Assembly: GCF_030227225.1 (NCBI RefSeq)
Contig: NZ_JASPHQ010000002.1
Location: 1 to 64,000 of the forward strand
Length of the DNA stretch: 64,000 nt
From: Corynebacterium rhinophilum
Lineage (GTDB): Bacteria; Actinomycetota; Actinomycetes; Mycobacteriales; Mycobacteriaceae
Direction: 5' to 3'
In this document: piece after piece, positions 6,516-17,486 of the stretch
Position numbering within the stretch: the first letter of the stretch is position 1
Layout of the letters: every line of letters starts with the position of its first letter
The notes under the pieces: model-generated
What the model saw: the letters and a program-made list of their open reading frames with translations, nothing else
What the model was told of the DNA's origin: nothing
Databases searched by the model: none
Made by a program: the position numbers and the translations under genes

Positions 6516-7880
6516 ATGAGCACGCGTTTTAATACCACCAATATCTTGGACACCATCGAGATGATCGAAAATTATCGTCTCGATATCCGCACCGTGACGA
6601 TGGGCATTTCCCTGCTGGGATGCACGCGCTCGACCATGGAGGCAACCTGCCAGGCCATCTACGACCGCGTAACGCAGCAAGCCGGCCGCTTGGTTGAGGT
6701 ATGCGAGGGCATCGAAGGTGAGCTCGGCATCCCGATCGTCAACAAGCGCATCTCCGTCACCCCCATTTCCCTCGTTGTCGCAGGCTTGGATGGCAACCCG
6801 GTCGATGCCGCACGGGCGCTGGACAAGGCCGCCAAGGAAGTAGGCGTCAACTTCGTCGGCGGCTACTCCGCGCTGGTGGAAAAGGGCGCGACGAGCGCAG
6901 AACAAAAACTCATTGCCTCGATCCCAGAAGCTCTGGCTGAAACGGACGTGGTGTGTTCCTCGGTCAATATCGCCAGCTCTCGCGCCGGCATCAATATGGA
7001 TGCAACGAAGCAGATGGGCGAGGTCATTAAGAAAGCCGCTGAGCTTACCAAGGATAATTCCGCGATCGCCTGCGCCAAGCTCGTCGTCTTTGCCAATTCC
7101 GTGGGCGATAATCCGTTTATGGCTGGTGCTTTCCACGGCATCGAGGAGCCCGACTGCGTCGTCTCCGTCGGTGTCTCGGGCCCTGGCGTGGTGGACCGCG
7201 CCCTCGGCTCTTTGGAGGGCGCAACCCTGGATCAGGTTGCAGAGGAAGTGAAAAAGGCCGCCTTCAAGATCACCCGCGCCGGGCAGCTCGTGGGCAATAT
7301 GGCCTCCGAGCGCCTCGGCGTGCCCTTCGGCATCATTGACCTTTCCTTGGCCCCCACGGCAGAACTCGGCGATTCCGTGGCACACATCCTCGAGCACATG
7401 GGCCTCGATCAGGTGGGCACGCACGGCACGACGGCGGCATTGGCGCTGCTTAACGATGCCGTGAAGAAGGGCGGCATGATGGCATGCTCGCGCGTGGGTG
7501 GCTTGTCCGGTTCCTTCATTCCCGTCTCTGAGGACAGGGGCATGATCGATGCCGTGAAGTCCGGCTCCATTTCCATGGACAAGTTGGAGGCCATGACCGC
7601 GATCTGCTCGGTCGGCTTTGACATGATTGCACTGCCTGGTGATACCTCCGCGGCCACGATTTCCGGCATGATTGCGGATGAAGCCGCAATCGGCGTGATG
7701 AATCATAAGACCACAGCCGTGCGCGTCATTCCGGTACCTGGCGCCAAGGTGGGCGACGAGGTCAGCTTCGGTGGTCTTTTGGGCTATGCCCCTATCATCC
7801 CGGTTAATACGGTGGGCAACTCGCAGTTCATTAACCGCGGTGGCTTTATCCCCGCACCGGTGCACGGTTTCCGCAACTAG
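6516..7880 (+). CDS. PFL family protein (UPF0210, DUF711)
   Basis: A 454-residue protein of the UPF0210/DUF711 family, which has a pyruvate-formate-lyase-like fold but no demonstrated activity. The family's conserved Gly/Ser/Thr-rich stretches are visible ([37 protein letters not shown]). Full length. It follows the ACT-domain gene after one base and is surely cotranscribed with it. A long hairpin lies just after the stop. Confidence 0.9.
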   Translation: MSTRFNTTNILDTIEMIENYRLDIRTVTMGISLLGCTRSTMEATCQAIYDRVTQQAGRLVEVCEGIEGELGIPIVNKRISVTPISLVVAGLDGNPVDAARALDKAAKEVGVNFVGGYSALVEKGATSAEQKLIASIPEALAETDVVCSSVNIASSRAGINMDATKQMGEVIKKAAELTKDNSAIACAKLVVFANSVGDNPFMAGAFHGIEEPDCVVSVGVSGPGVVDRALGSLEGATLDQVAEEVKKAAFKITRAGQLVGNMASERLGVPFGIIDLSLAPTAELGDSVAHILEHMGLDQVGTHGTTAALALLNDAVKKGGMMACSRVGGLSGSFIPVSEDRGMIDAVKSGSISMDKLEAMTAICSVGFDMIALPGDTSAATISGMIADEAAIGVMNHKTTAVRVIPVPGAKVGDEVSFGGLLGYAPIIPVNTVGNSQFINRGGFIPAPVHGFRN

Positions 7881-7902
7881 GTGTGGGGTACTCCACACCT
7901 AG
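7877..7902. terminator. Hairpin after UPF0210 gene
   Basis: A perfect 10-bp stem CTAGGTGTGG/CCACACCTAG with a 6-base loop overlaps the stop codon of the UPF0210 gene and lies between convergent genes. There is no T-run, so it is a weak or factor-assisted terminator. Confidence 0.5.
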
Positions 7903-7939
7903 GGGGACACGCGCCTAGGACAAGCGCGCAAAGCTCCCC

Positions 7940-9268
7940 TTAGGACTCGGAGTCTTCATTCTCCTCGCCCGGCTTTTCGGATTCTTCCCACCGGGCGAGG
8001 TTTGCTTTGAAGTGCTGAAAAGAATCCTCTAGCTGGCGCAGCTCCACCTCACCGCCGACCTGGCGGCCCGCATCGGAGTAGATAGCCTCCGCCGCCTCAT
8101 CTAGGACGTCGCGGCGCTCCACGGTGCGCAGCAGTGCCACTACCTTGGCCAGGTTATTGAGCAGGCTGAGATAGATTTCGGCGTTATCGGCTGCATCGCG
8201 GCGGATTTGGGTGAACATCGCCTCAATGATCTGTTCATAGCTAAAGGTTTGATAGTCCAGGCGGAACTCGCCATCGATATGCATAATGCCTTGTGGCAGG
8301 CGCTTGTCCCCTATGACCACCAAAATTTGCGTGAAGCGATCAATGATATCGATGACCGTATAAGGGTCATTGACGCCGGTACTTAAAGCACGGGCGGCGA
8401 TTTCCGCAAGGTGCCGGGCCGTAAACCGCGGGTCGTGCGCGGAGGCGTCCTCGCGATGCTGCGTGACCACGATGTGCTTTTCAATGTTTTCCGGCATGTG
8501 CGGCACGCCGTGGGCAATGACCTCGCCTTCTAACACGAGATCGCCGGGGGCGACGCCCAGATGAACAGCACAATCTTCTTCGGCCGCGGCTTGGGCAATG
8601 GACTTGTAGTCCACGAATTTCAGGTAGCCCGTTTGGGAGCTGCGGGTTGCGTCGGCGGATTCGTAGAAATCCGACCCCGGGGCCTTGGATACCTTCTCTT
8701 CCTCACCACGCTCAATGAGGCGCCGCATATGCTCTTCCACATCTTGTGCCACCACGTGCACCACGTGAGACATGCTGATGGACTGCGCGATGTGGACGAT
8801 GAAGTAAATCAAAAAGACCACGCATATAAGCGCCAAGGCAATGTCGACTGCCACATTGAGCGAGGGAACGTGTTCTTGCTTGCCCTCGCCGCCGGCGCGC
8901 ACGGCACGTAGAGACAGCAGCGAATAGGTAAAGGTCGCCAGGTAGATCCCCAGCGTGGACTGGATGGAACGGTCCTTTAAAAACTCGTGCAACAGGCGCG
9001 GGCCCATCACCGTCACCACGCCGGAAAGCGCGGTCAGGGTGATAAAGAACAGGGTGCCGGCCAGAGACAGCGTGGCGGTGGCAACGGCAGTGAGCAGGCC
9101 CTGGGCACTTTCCGCGCTGCCGTCATAAAGTCGAGAGAGCGCCAGATCGAAGTTGCGGTCGATCGCCAACATGCCTTCGGCCGCCACGACGGCTACCGCT
9201 ACCGCTACGGCGGGAATGACCCAAAACTTATCCCGCCAGGCGGGCATCCTCTCGATCAGCGTCTTCAT
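7940..9268 (-). CDS. DUF2254 integral membrane protein
   Basis: A 442-residue protein of the DUF2254 family. Four hydrophobic segments occupy roughly the first 170 residues (for example FWVIPAVAVAVAVVAAEGML and IALALICVVFLIYFIVHIA), followed by a large soluble domain containing the family's ARALSTGVNDPYTV stretch, and an acidic tail. Function unknown. Its start lies 5 bases after the stop of the ABC-F gene on the same strand, so the two are probably cotranscribed. Confidence 0.85.
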   Translation of the reverse strand: MKTLIERMPAWRDKFWVIPAVAVAVAVVAAEGMLAIDRNFDLALSRLYDGSAESAQGLLTAVATATLSLAGTLFFITLTALSGVVTVMGPRLLHEFLKDRSIQSTLGIYLATFTYSLLSLRAVRAGGEGKQEHVPSLNVAVDIALALICVVFLIYFIVHIAQSISMSHVVHVVAQDVEEHMRRLIERGEEEKVSKAPGSDFYESADATRSSQTGYLKFVDYKSIAQAAAEEDCAVHLGVAPGDLVLEGEVIAHGVPHMPENIEKHIVVTQHREDASAHDPRFTARHLAEIAARALSTGVNDPYTVIDIIDRFTQILVVIGDKRLPQGIMHIDGEFRLDYQTFSYEQIIEAMFTQIRRDAADNAEIYLSLLNNLAKVVALLRTVERRDVLDEAAEAIYSDAGRQVGGEVELRQLEDSFQHFKANLARWEESEKPGEENEDSES

Positions 9269-9273
9269 AAGGC

Positions 9274-10905
9274 TTAAGCCAGCTCGACGATTTCCATGTA
9301 CTCATCGGACCACAGATCTTCATCGCCGTCCGGCATGATGATCACGCGCTCGGGGTCGAGTGCCTTGACCGCACCCGGATCGTGGGTTACCAAGACCACC
9401 GCGCCCGTGTACGTATTGAGCGCATCGAGCACCTGCTCGCGGGAGATGGGGTCGAGGTTGTTGGTCGGCTCATCGAGGAGCAGCACGTTTGCGCGGCTGG
9501 AGACCAAAGTGGCCAGCGACAGGCGGGTTTTCTCACCGCCGGACAGCGTTCCAGCCGGCTGCTGCAGTTTATCGCCGGAAAACATAAACGCGCCCAGCAG
9601 TCCGCGCAGCTCTTGCTGGTCCGCATCGGGGCAGGCCTCGATGGTGTTTTCCCACACGCTTTTATCCGGGTGGATATTGTCGTGCTCCTGGGCAAAGTAG
9701 CCAATGCGCAAACCGTGGCCACTGACGATTCCGCCTTCGCCGTCGGTGCGCTCCTCCCCCGCCAAAAGCTTCAGCAAGGTGGTCTTACCGGCACCGTTAT
9801 ATCCGAGGACAACGACCCTGGAGCCCTTATCGATGGCCAGGTCCACTCCCGCGAATACCTCCAGCGAGCCATACATCTTGGTCAAGCCCTTAGCGTTCAT
9901 AGGCGTTTTGCCACACGCGGCCGGCTCGGGGAATTTAATATTGGCTACCTTATCCGCAACGCGCACCTCATCGAAGTCATTCATCATGCGTTCGGCTCGG
10001 TTCAGCATCTGCTTAGCCGCTGCGGCCTTGGTGGCCTTGGCACCCAATTTGGCGGCCTGCTTTTGCAACGCGGAGGCCTTCTTTTCCGCATTCGCGCGCT
10101 CGCGGCGCCGGCGCGCCTCATCAGTGGCGCGGGCATCGAGGTACTTCTTATACCCCATGTTATAGACATCCGCCTCGCCGCGCACCGCATCGAGGAACCA
10201 GACCTTATTACAGACCGCCTCAAGCAACTCGACGTCGTGGGAAATCATGACCAGACCGCCCTCGTGCTTGGACAGGAACTGGCGGAGCCAGACGATGGAG
10301 TCCGCATCTAGGTGGTTGGTCGGCTCATCCAGGAGCAACGTGGTCTGGGATTTGCCTGATCCCTCGCTGGCTGCAAAAAGGATCTGCGCCAGCTCTACGC
10401 GGCGCCGCTGGCCACCGGATAACGTCTTAAGCTTTTGGTCTAAAACGCGCTGCGGCAGGCCCAAGTTATCGCAGATTTGAGCGCACTCGGAGTCGGCCTC
10501 GTAACCGCCCAAGGAATCGAATTGTTCTTCCAGACGGGAGTATTTACGGATGGCCTTGTCGCGAAACTTCTCGTCCGTTGCCGTTTCCATCAGCTCTTGC
10601 TGCTTGGCCATCCGCCGCTTAATATCATCCAGCCCGCGGGCAGAAAGCACGCGCTCGCGCGCGGTTTGCTCGATATTGCCTTCACGCGAATCCTGCGGAA
10701 GGTAGCCAATCGGACCCGAGCGAGAAACCGTGCCTCCATAAGGCTCGGTCTCACCGGCCAAGATGCGCATGGTCGTGGTCTTTCCCGCACCATTGCGGCC
10801 CACTAGCCCGATGCGGTCGCCGGGTTGGACGCGGAGGTGCTGTCCGGGGGCATCGAGAAGCGTGCGGGCGCCTACGCGTACCTCAAAATCATTGGTCACA
10901 ATCAC
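9274..10905 (-). CDS. ABC-F family ATPase (ribosome-associated type)
   Basis: A 543-residue soluble protein with two ABC ATPase domains and no membrane segment, the layout of ABC-F translation factors. Walker A GRNGAGKT is at 36-43 and a second GYNGAGKT follows in the C-terminal half. Both signatures (LSGGQ, LSGGE) and both Walker B motifs (LLLDEPTNHLD, LLLDEPTNNLD) are intact. A charged Lys/Arg/Ala-rich linker separates the halves. The GTG at 10905 gives the standard N-terminus (MIVTNDFEVRVG); the frame opens further upstream but without support. Whether it is housekeeping or protects ribosomes from drugs cannot be told; position among core genes favours housekeeping. Confidence 0.9.
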   Translation of the reverse strand: MIVTNDFEVRVGARTLLDAPGQHLRVQPGDRIGLVGRNGAGKTTTMRILAGETEPYGGTVSRSGPIGYLPQDSREGNIEQTARERVLSARGLDDIKRRMAKQQELMETATDEKFRDKAIRKYSRLEEQFDSLGGYEADSECAQICDNLGLPQRVLDQKLKTLSGGQRRRVELAQILFAASEGSGKSQTTLLLDEPTNHLDADSIVWLRQFLSKHEGGLVMISHDVELLEAVCNKVWFLDAVRGEADVYNMGYKKYLDARATDEARRRRERANAEKKASALQKQAAKLGAKATKAAAAKQMLNRAERMMNDFDEVRVADKVANIKFPEPAACGKTPMNAKGLTKMYGSLEVFAGVDLAIDKGSRVVVLGYNGAGKTTLLKLLAGEERTDGEGGIVSGHGLRIGYFAQEHDNIHPDKSVWENTIEACPDADQQELRGLLGAFMFSGDKLQQPAGTLSGGEKTRLSLATLVSSRANVLLLDEPTNNLDPISREQVLDALNTYTGAVVLVTHDPGAVKALDPERVIIMPDGDEDLWSDEYMEIVELA

Positions 10906-10950
10906 GACAAGCCAGTCTAGCAATCAAAGCTCAAGGCACTAATTCACGCA

Positions 10951-10985
10951 GAAAAGCGGCGGTAATACTACCGCCGCTTTCCCGC
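10951..10985 (-). terminator. Terminator of the suf operon
   Basis: A perfect 12-bp stem AAAGCGGCGGTA/TACCGCCGCTTT (10953-10964 with 10969-10980), loop ATAC, is followed on the minus strand by TTTT. It sits just after sufT and ends the suf transcript before the ABC-F gene. Confidence 0.85.
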
Positions 10986-10998
10986 TATTCCGTGGTGA

Positions 10999-11406
10999 TT
11001 AAACCGCGAAGCCCAGAGCTTGGAGCTGCTCGCGGCCTTCTTCGGAAATCATGTGTGGGCCCCAAGGCGGCATCCACACCCAGTTGATACGCACGCCATC
11101 GGCAAGCTTCTTGCCGGTAACGATGTCCTCAACCTGCTCCGCAATGACATCGGTCAAAGGGCAGGCCGGCGAGGTCAGCGTCATGTTAATCATGGCGAGC
11201 TCTTTGCCATCTTCTTCTTCCAGCCACAGGTCATAGACCAAGCCCAAGTCAACAACGTTGATACCGAGCTCGGGGTCGATGACGTCGCGCATGAACTCGG
11301 TGATGTCAAAGGCCTTCGACAGCTGTTCTTCCGTCTGCTCCGGCCGCTCACCGCCTGCGCTGAAGGATGAATTCTCGTTCTGGTAAGGATCTACGGGATC
11401 GGTCAT
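10999..11406 (-). CDS. sufT: SUF system assembly factor SufT (MIP18/DUF59 domain)
   Basis: A 135-residue protein with a DUF59/MIP18 domain (about 30-135), the family that helps mature Fe-S proteins. The conserved TSPACPLTD motif carries Cys82, and PWGPHMISEEGREQL near the end is typical of actinobacterial SufT. The first 25 residues are variable and polar. Last gene of the suf operon, directly abutting the sufU stop. Confidence 0.9.
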   Translation of the reverse strand: MTDPVDPYQNENSSFSAGGERPEQTEEQLSKAFDITEFMRDVIDPELGINVVDLGLVYDLWLEEEDGKELAMINMTLTSPACPLTDVIAEQVEDIVTGKKLADGVRINWVWMPPWGPHMISEEGREQLQALGFAV

Positions 11407-11858
11407 TTACTTCTCCACTTCATTGAGCGCATCTGCGGTGGCGGCCTGAAAAGCCTTCCACCCTAGCAGCGCGCATTTAACTCGTGCCGGGTATTGAGAA
11501 ACGCCTGCAAAGGCAACACCATCGCCGATGATGTCCTCATCGCCTTCGTCCTGGCCACGCGAGGTAACCATCTTTTCAAACTCGGCAAGCTTTTTATTGG
11601 CTTCCTCCAAGGGCAGGCCGACGATCTCTTCCGCCATGACGGACGTCGATGCTTGGGAGATGGAGCAGCCTTCGGCGTCGTAGGACACATCCTCAACGGT
11701 CTTGCCATCTGCGGAAAGGTTGACGCGCAACGTGAGCTCATCACCGCATGAGGGGTTCACGTGGTGGACCTCTGCCTGGAACGGCTCGCGCAACCCCGCG
11801 TGTTGCGGATTTTTATAGTGATCCAAGATCACGTCTTGGTACATCGAATCAAGATTCA

Positions 11859-11859
<1 letters not shown>
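11407..11859 (-). CDS. sufU: Fe-S cluster assembly sulfur-transfer protein SufU
   Basis: A 150-residue IscU-like protein of the SufU type. The three zinc-ligand cysteines are present at Cys38 (NPSCGD), Cys65 (AEGCSIS) and Cys129 (RVKCALLGWK), with the roughly 20-residue insertion between the second and third that marks SufU rather than IscU. It receives sulfur from SufS. Its ATG shares the A of the sufS stop (TAATG). Confidence 0.95.
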
Positions 11860-13908
<2,049 letters not shown>

Positions 13909-13938
13909 AGTTTTTGTGGGTTTCCTTCTGTAAGTGCG

Positions 13939-15093
13939 TTAAGCGGAGATCTTTTCCAGTTCTTCGGAAATGCGGTTTTCCAGTTCCTCGGATAGGGATT
14001 GCACCGGAATGCGGTGGATGACCTCATTGAAGAAGCCACGAATGATGAGGCGACGAGCCTCTGCCTCCGGAATGCCGCGGGACATCAAGTAGAACAGCTC
14101 GATATCGTCAAAGCGTCCAACCGTGGCGGCGTGGCCGGCGCCGGTGATCTCACCGGTTTCGATTTCCAAGTTCGGGATGGCGTCAGCGCGCGCACCGTCC
14201 GTGAGAATAAGGTTATTATTCGTCTCATAGGTATCGGTGCCCTGTGCGTTGGAGCGGATAAGCACGTCTCCCACCCAGCAGGTACGAGCCTCGTTCTTCT
14301 TCTCACCCTGCAATGCGCCCTTGTACAGGACATTGGAGCGACAATTCGGAACCGAGTGATCCACGAGCATGCGGTTTTCGAAGTACTGACCAGAATCGGC
14401 GAAGTACACGCCCAGCAACTCGGCGTCGCCGCCAGGAGCGGTGAAGTTCACGCGTGGGACGATGCGCACGACCTCGCCGCCGAAGATGGCAGAGTTATGG
14501 CGCAGCACTGCATCGCGTCCCACCTGAGCTACCTGGTTGGACAGGTGCACCGCGTCGTTTTCCCAGTCGACATCCACGATGACGGTCAGGTGCGCGCCAT
14601 CGCCGAGGATGAACTCCACGTTATCCGCATGGGTGCCAGAGCCAGCGTACTTCAGCACAACGGTGGCTTCTGCATGGTGGCCTACCTCAATGGAGGTGGC
14701 ACCGAAGGAGGTCACGTCCTCGCCCTTACCCGTATAGGTAATGGTGATGGGATCTTCCACCTGCACCTCAGGCTCAACGGTTACCACTTGACCTTCCGGC
14801 ATGGAGGTCCATGCCTGGGCGGCCACGCGGTCAGAAGGCTTGCCCACGCGGCCAAGACGCTCATCGTCGCGGCTTACAGTCTCCGCAGAAACGCCAGGGT
14901 GCTCGCTTACCTTCACGTCCTGGGCAACCGCTTGAGCAAATTCCCCGTTGTGCAGGCCCCGCAGCTTGCGGAGGGAAACAAAGCGCCATACCTCGTCGCG
15001 GCCGTGCGGTACCGGGAAATCCTCCACGTTGGTAGAGGTAAAGACGTCACCCTTGGTGATCTTATCCGGATTGAATTCGTTCGAAGCGACCAT
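13939..15093 (-). CDS. sufD: Fe-S cluster assembly protein SufD
   Basis: A 384-residue SufB/SufD-family scaffold subunit with the right-handed beta-helix core and the conserved C-terminal GHAATVGRFDDIELFYLMSR stretch. The open frame extends to 15195 inside sufB, but the ATG at 15093 lies 4 bases after the sufB stop and begins a normal N-terminus. It works in a SufB-SufC2-SufD complex that builds clusters. Confidence 0.95.
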   Translation of the reverse strand: MVASNEFNPDKITKGDVFTSTNVEDFPVPHGRDEVWRFVSLRKLRGLHNGEFAQAVAQDVKVSEHPGVSAETVSRDDERLGRVGKPSDRVAAQAWTSMPEGQVVTVEPEVQVEDPITITYTGKGEDVTSFGATSIEVGHHAEATVVLKYAGSGTHADNVEFILGDGAHLTVIVDVDWENDAVHLSNQVAQVGRDAVLRHNSAIFGGEVVRIVPRVNFTAPGGDAELLGVYFADSGQYFENRMLVDHSVPNCRSNVLYKGALQGEKKNEARTCWVGDVLIRSNAQGTDTYETNNNLILTDGARADAIPNLEIETGEITGAGHAATVGRFDDIELFYLMSRGIPEAEARRLIIRGFFNEVIHRIPVQSLSEELENRISEELEKISA

Positions 15094-15097
15094 TTCT

Positions 15098-16537
15098 TTA
15101 GCCGACCGATCCTTCCATTTGCAGTTCGATGAGGCGGTTGAGCTCGAGGGCGTACTCCATCGGCAGCTCCTTAGCAATCGGCTCAACGAAGCCACGCACG
15201 ATCATTGCCATTGCTTCTTCTTCCGCAATGCCGCGGGACATGAGGTAGAACAGCTGCTCTTCAGAAACCTGCGAAACGGTTGCCTCGTGGCCCAGCGTGA
15301 CGTACTCGTTGCGGATATCGTTGTACGGGTATGTGTCCGAACGCGAAATATTGTCCACGAGCAAGGCATCGCATTCCACGTTGGACGTGGAGTGGTGCGC
15401 ATTCTGATTGACCTGCACCAGTCCGCGGTAAGCAGCGCGGCCACCGGCGCGGGCAACGGACTTGGAGACGATATTGGAGGAGGTGTAGGGAGCCATGTGC
15501 GTCATCTTCGCACCGGTGTCCTGGAACTGTCCCTCGCCGGCGAAGGCAACGGAGAGCACCTCACCCTTAGCGTGCGGACCGGTCATCCACACGGCCGGGT
15601 ACTTCATGGTGACCTTGGAGCCGATGTTGCCATCGACCCATTCCATGGTGCCGCCCTCTTCCACCTTGGTGCGCTTGGTCACCAAGTTATAGACGTTGCT
15701 GGACCAGTTCTGAATCGTTGTATAGCGGCAGCGGCCGCCCTTCTTCACGATGATCTCAACTACCGCGGAGTGCAGGGAGTCTGACTTGTAGATAGGCGCG
15801 GTGCAGCCTTCCACGTAGTGAACGTAGGCATCCTCATCCACGATGATGAGGGTGCGCTCAAACTGGCCCATGTTCTCAGTATTAATACGGAAGTAGGCCT
15901 GCAACGGGATGTCAACGTGCACGCCCTTCGGGACATAAATGAAGGAGCCGCCGGACCACACTGCGGAGTTCAACGCGGAGAATTTATTGTCACCGGCAGG
16001 GATGACGGTGCCGAAGTATTCTTCAAAAAGCTCCGGGTAATCGCGCAACGCAGTATCGGTATCAACGAAGATAACGCCCTGGCTTTCCAGGTCCTCGCGA
16101 ATCTGGTGGTAGACAACCTCAGACTCGTACTGCGCGGCCACACCGGCAACTAAGCGCTGCTTTTCTGCCTCTGGAATGCCCAACTTGTCGTAGGTGGCCT
16201 TAATATCATCCGGGAGGTCGTCCCAGGTCTGTGCCTGCTCTTCGGTAGACTTGACGTAGTACTTGATCTGGTCAAAGTCGATGCCGGAGAGATCCGCACC
16301 CCAAGAGGGAATAGGCTTCTTGTCAAAGATATTCAGAGCCTTGAGACGCTGGTTCAGCATCCACTCGGGCTCGCCCTTCTTTGCGGAAATATCGCGGACA
16401 ACGTCCTCGTTCAGGCCACGGGCGGCAGAAGCGCCGGCCGAGTCCGAGTCGTGCCAGCCGTACTCATACGCACCAATAGAATCGATGATCTCATCATCGG
16501 TCATCTTATTGTCAGGTGCCGATTGTGCCTGGGTCAT
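15098..16537 (-). CDS. sufB: Fe-S cluster assembly scaffold SufB
   Basis: A 479-residue SufB, full length, on which clusters form. Typical stretches include [23 protein letters not shown] and [20 protein letters not shown]. The ATG overlaps the sufR stop as ATGA, so regulator and scaffold are translationally coupled. No intein is present, unlike some mycobacterial SufB proteins. Confidence 0.97.
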   Translation of the reverse strand: MTQAQSAPDNKMTDDEIIDSIGAYEYGWHDSDSAGASAARGLNEDVVRDISAKKGEPEWMLNQRLKALNIFDKKPIPSWGADLSGIDFDQIKYYVKSTEEQAQTWDDLPDDIKATYDKLGIPEAEKQRLVAGVAAQYESEVVYHQIREDLESQGVIFVDTDTALRDYPELFEEYFGTVIPAGDNKFSALNSAVWSGGSFIYVPKGVHVDIPLQAYFRINTENMGQFERTLIIVDEDAYVHYVEGCTAPIYKSDSLHSAVVEIIVKKGGRCRYTTIQNWSSNVYNLVTKRTKVEEGGTMEWVDGNIGSKVTMKYPAVWMTGPHAKGEVLSVAFAGEGQFQDTGAKMTHMAPYTSSNIVSKSVARAGGRAAYRGLVQVNQNAHHSTSNVECDALLVDNISRSDTYPYNDIRNEYVTLGHEATVSQVSEEQLFYLMSRGIAEEEAMAMIVRGFVEPIAKELPMEYALELNRLIELQMEGSVG

Positions 16538-17271
16538 GACTCGCTCCTTTCAGTATTAGTTTTGACAGGTGTCAAGGGGATATTCGTGGTACAAATTCCG
16601 TGGCCATCTGCGATAGAAGCCAAAGGTTGTACGTGTTTGCCTAAGAGGGCGGAAAAGACTTCCTGCTCTGCCTCGCACAGTTCGGGATGCTCGGCCGCCA
16701 CATGGGCAACCGGGCAATGGTGCTGACAGATTTGCACTCCCTGTCCAGCACGGTCCACGGTGGCGGCGTACCCGTGCTTATCCAGGGTTTCAGCCAGTTT
16801 GCGCGCCACTTCCTCGACCGATTCTTCCGCGTCCACGAAGGGACGCACATCAGCGATGATGCGCTCAAACCGCGCCTTAGCGAAGTTCTTTACAGCCTCT
16901 GAACCGCCCGCAGAGCGCAGCGCGGTCAACGCTTCAGAAGCTAATTCATCATAGGCATGGCCAAATTGCGCACGCCCACGATCCGTCAGGCGGAAGTGCT
17001 TTGCCGGTCGCCCACGCCCCGTTCCGGAGTGCATCCGCGAACGAGAAACTGGACGGCGCTCGACAACTTCCGTTAGTTCTTCTTCCACCAGAATGTCTAA
17101 ATGCCGGCGGATCCCGGCGGTCGAAAGACCAAGGCGCTCACCCAGGTAAGAGGCGGTTACAGGGCCATCTTTAAGCAAAAGCAGCAGTACCTGGCGGCGG
17201 GTATCACCATCCGTGGATCGTGATTCCTTCACCGCCATATGCGCGGCTGCCGCGCGCTGCGTGTTGCCCAT
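16534..17271 (-). CDS. sufR: Fe-S-sensing transcriptional repressor SufR
   Basis: A 245-residue DeoR/ArsR-type winged-helix regulator. The helix-turn-helix is at about 25-75 ([16 protein letters not shown]). Cys182, Cys186 and Cys199, with Cys227 behind, are candidate Fe-S ligands in the C-terminal domain. SufR proteins repress the suf operon when their cluster is occupied. It is the first gene of the operon. A 12-bp palindrome upstream (17380-17391) overlaps a probable -35 box and is a likely operator. Confidence 0.93.
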   Translation of the reverse strand: MGNTQRAAAAHMAVKESRSTDGDTRRQVLLLLLKDGPVTASYLGERLGLSTAGIRRHLDILVEEELTEVVERRPVSRSRMHSGTGRGRPAKHFRLTDRGRAQFGHAYDELASEALTALRSAGGSEAVKNFAKARFERIIADVRPFVDAEESVEEVARKLAETLDKHGYAATVDRAGQGVQICQHHCPVAHVAAEHPELCEAEQEVFSALLGKHVQPLASIADGHGICTTNIPLTPVKTNTERSES

Positions 17272-17353
17272 ACCCTAAAACCTCCCTTCCTTAGGTCAGC
17301 TACCTGCAGTCGCTGTGCTCCGTCGCGCCGAAAATGCCGTCGCCACGGAAGCG

Positions 17354-17381
17354 CCATAACTGCGCTTTCATCATTAGACAA
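17354..17381 (-). promoter_or_regulatory. Candidate suf operon promoter
   Basis: On the minus strand TTGTCT (17381-17376) and TTATGG (17359-17354) are separated by 16 bases, about 80 bases before the sufR ATG. The -35 box overlaps the edge of the palindrome at 17380-17391. Confidence 0.45.
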
Positions 17382-17391
17382 CACTAGTGTT
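17380..17391. promoter_or_regulatory. Palindromic operator candidate for SufR
   Basis: AACACTAGTGTT is a perfect 12-bp palindrome in the sufR-mptB divergent region, touching the candidate -35 box of the suf operon. ACACT-type inverted repeats are, as I recall, part of the SufR site in mycobacteria, which supports the assignment. It has not been tested here. Confidence 0.5.
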
Positions 17392-17486
17392 CCTTAATTC
17401 ATTCCGGAATGCCACCATTGCAGTTACCGGGCGTGGCGGCGGGGGTAAATTTCCCACCCCACGGTCCTCGCGTAAGGTCTAAAGCC

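Noticed and set aside
6492..7898. 468-codon open frame on the minus strand
   Set aside because: Antisense to the UPF0210 gene; composition (Gly, Arg, His) is that of a shadow frame and no ribosome site is present.
13999..15132. 377-codon plus-strand open frame opposite sufD
   Set aside because: Mirror of a conserved gene, no domain, no start signal.
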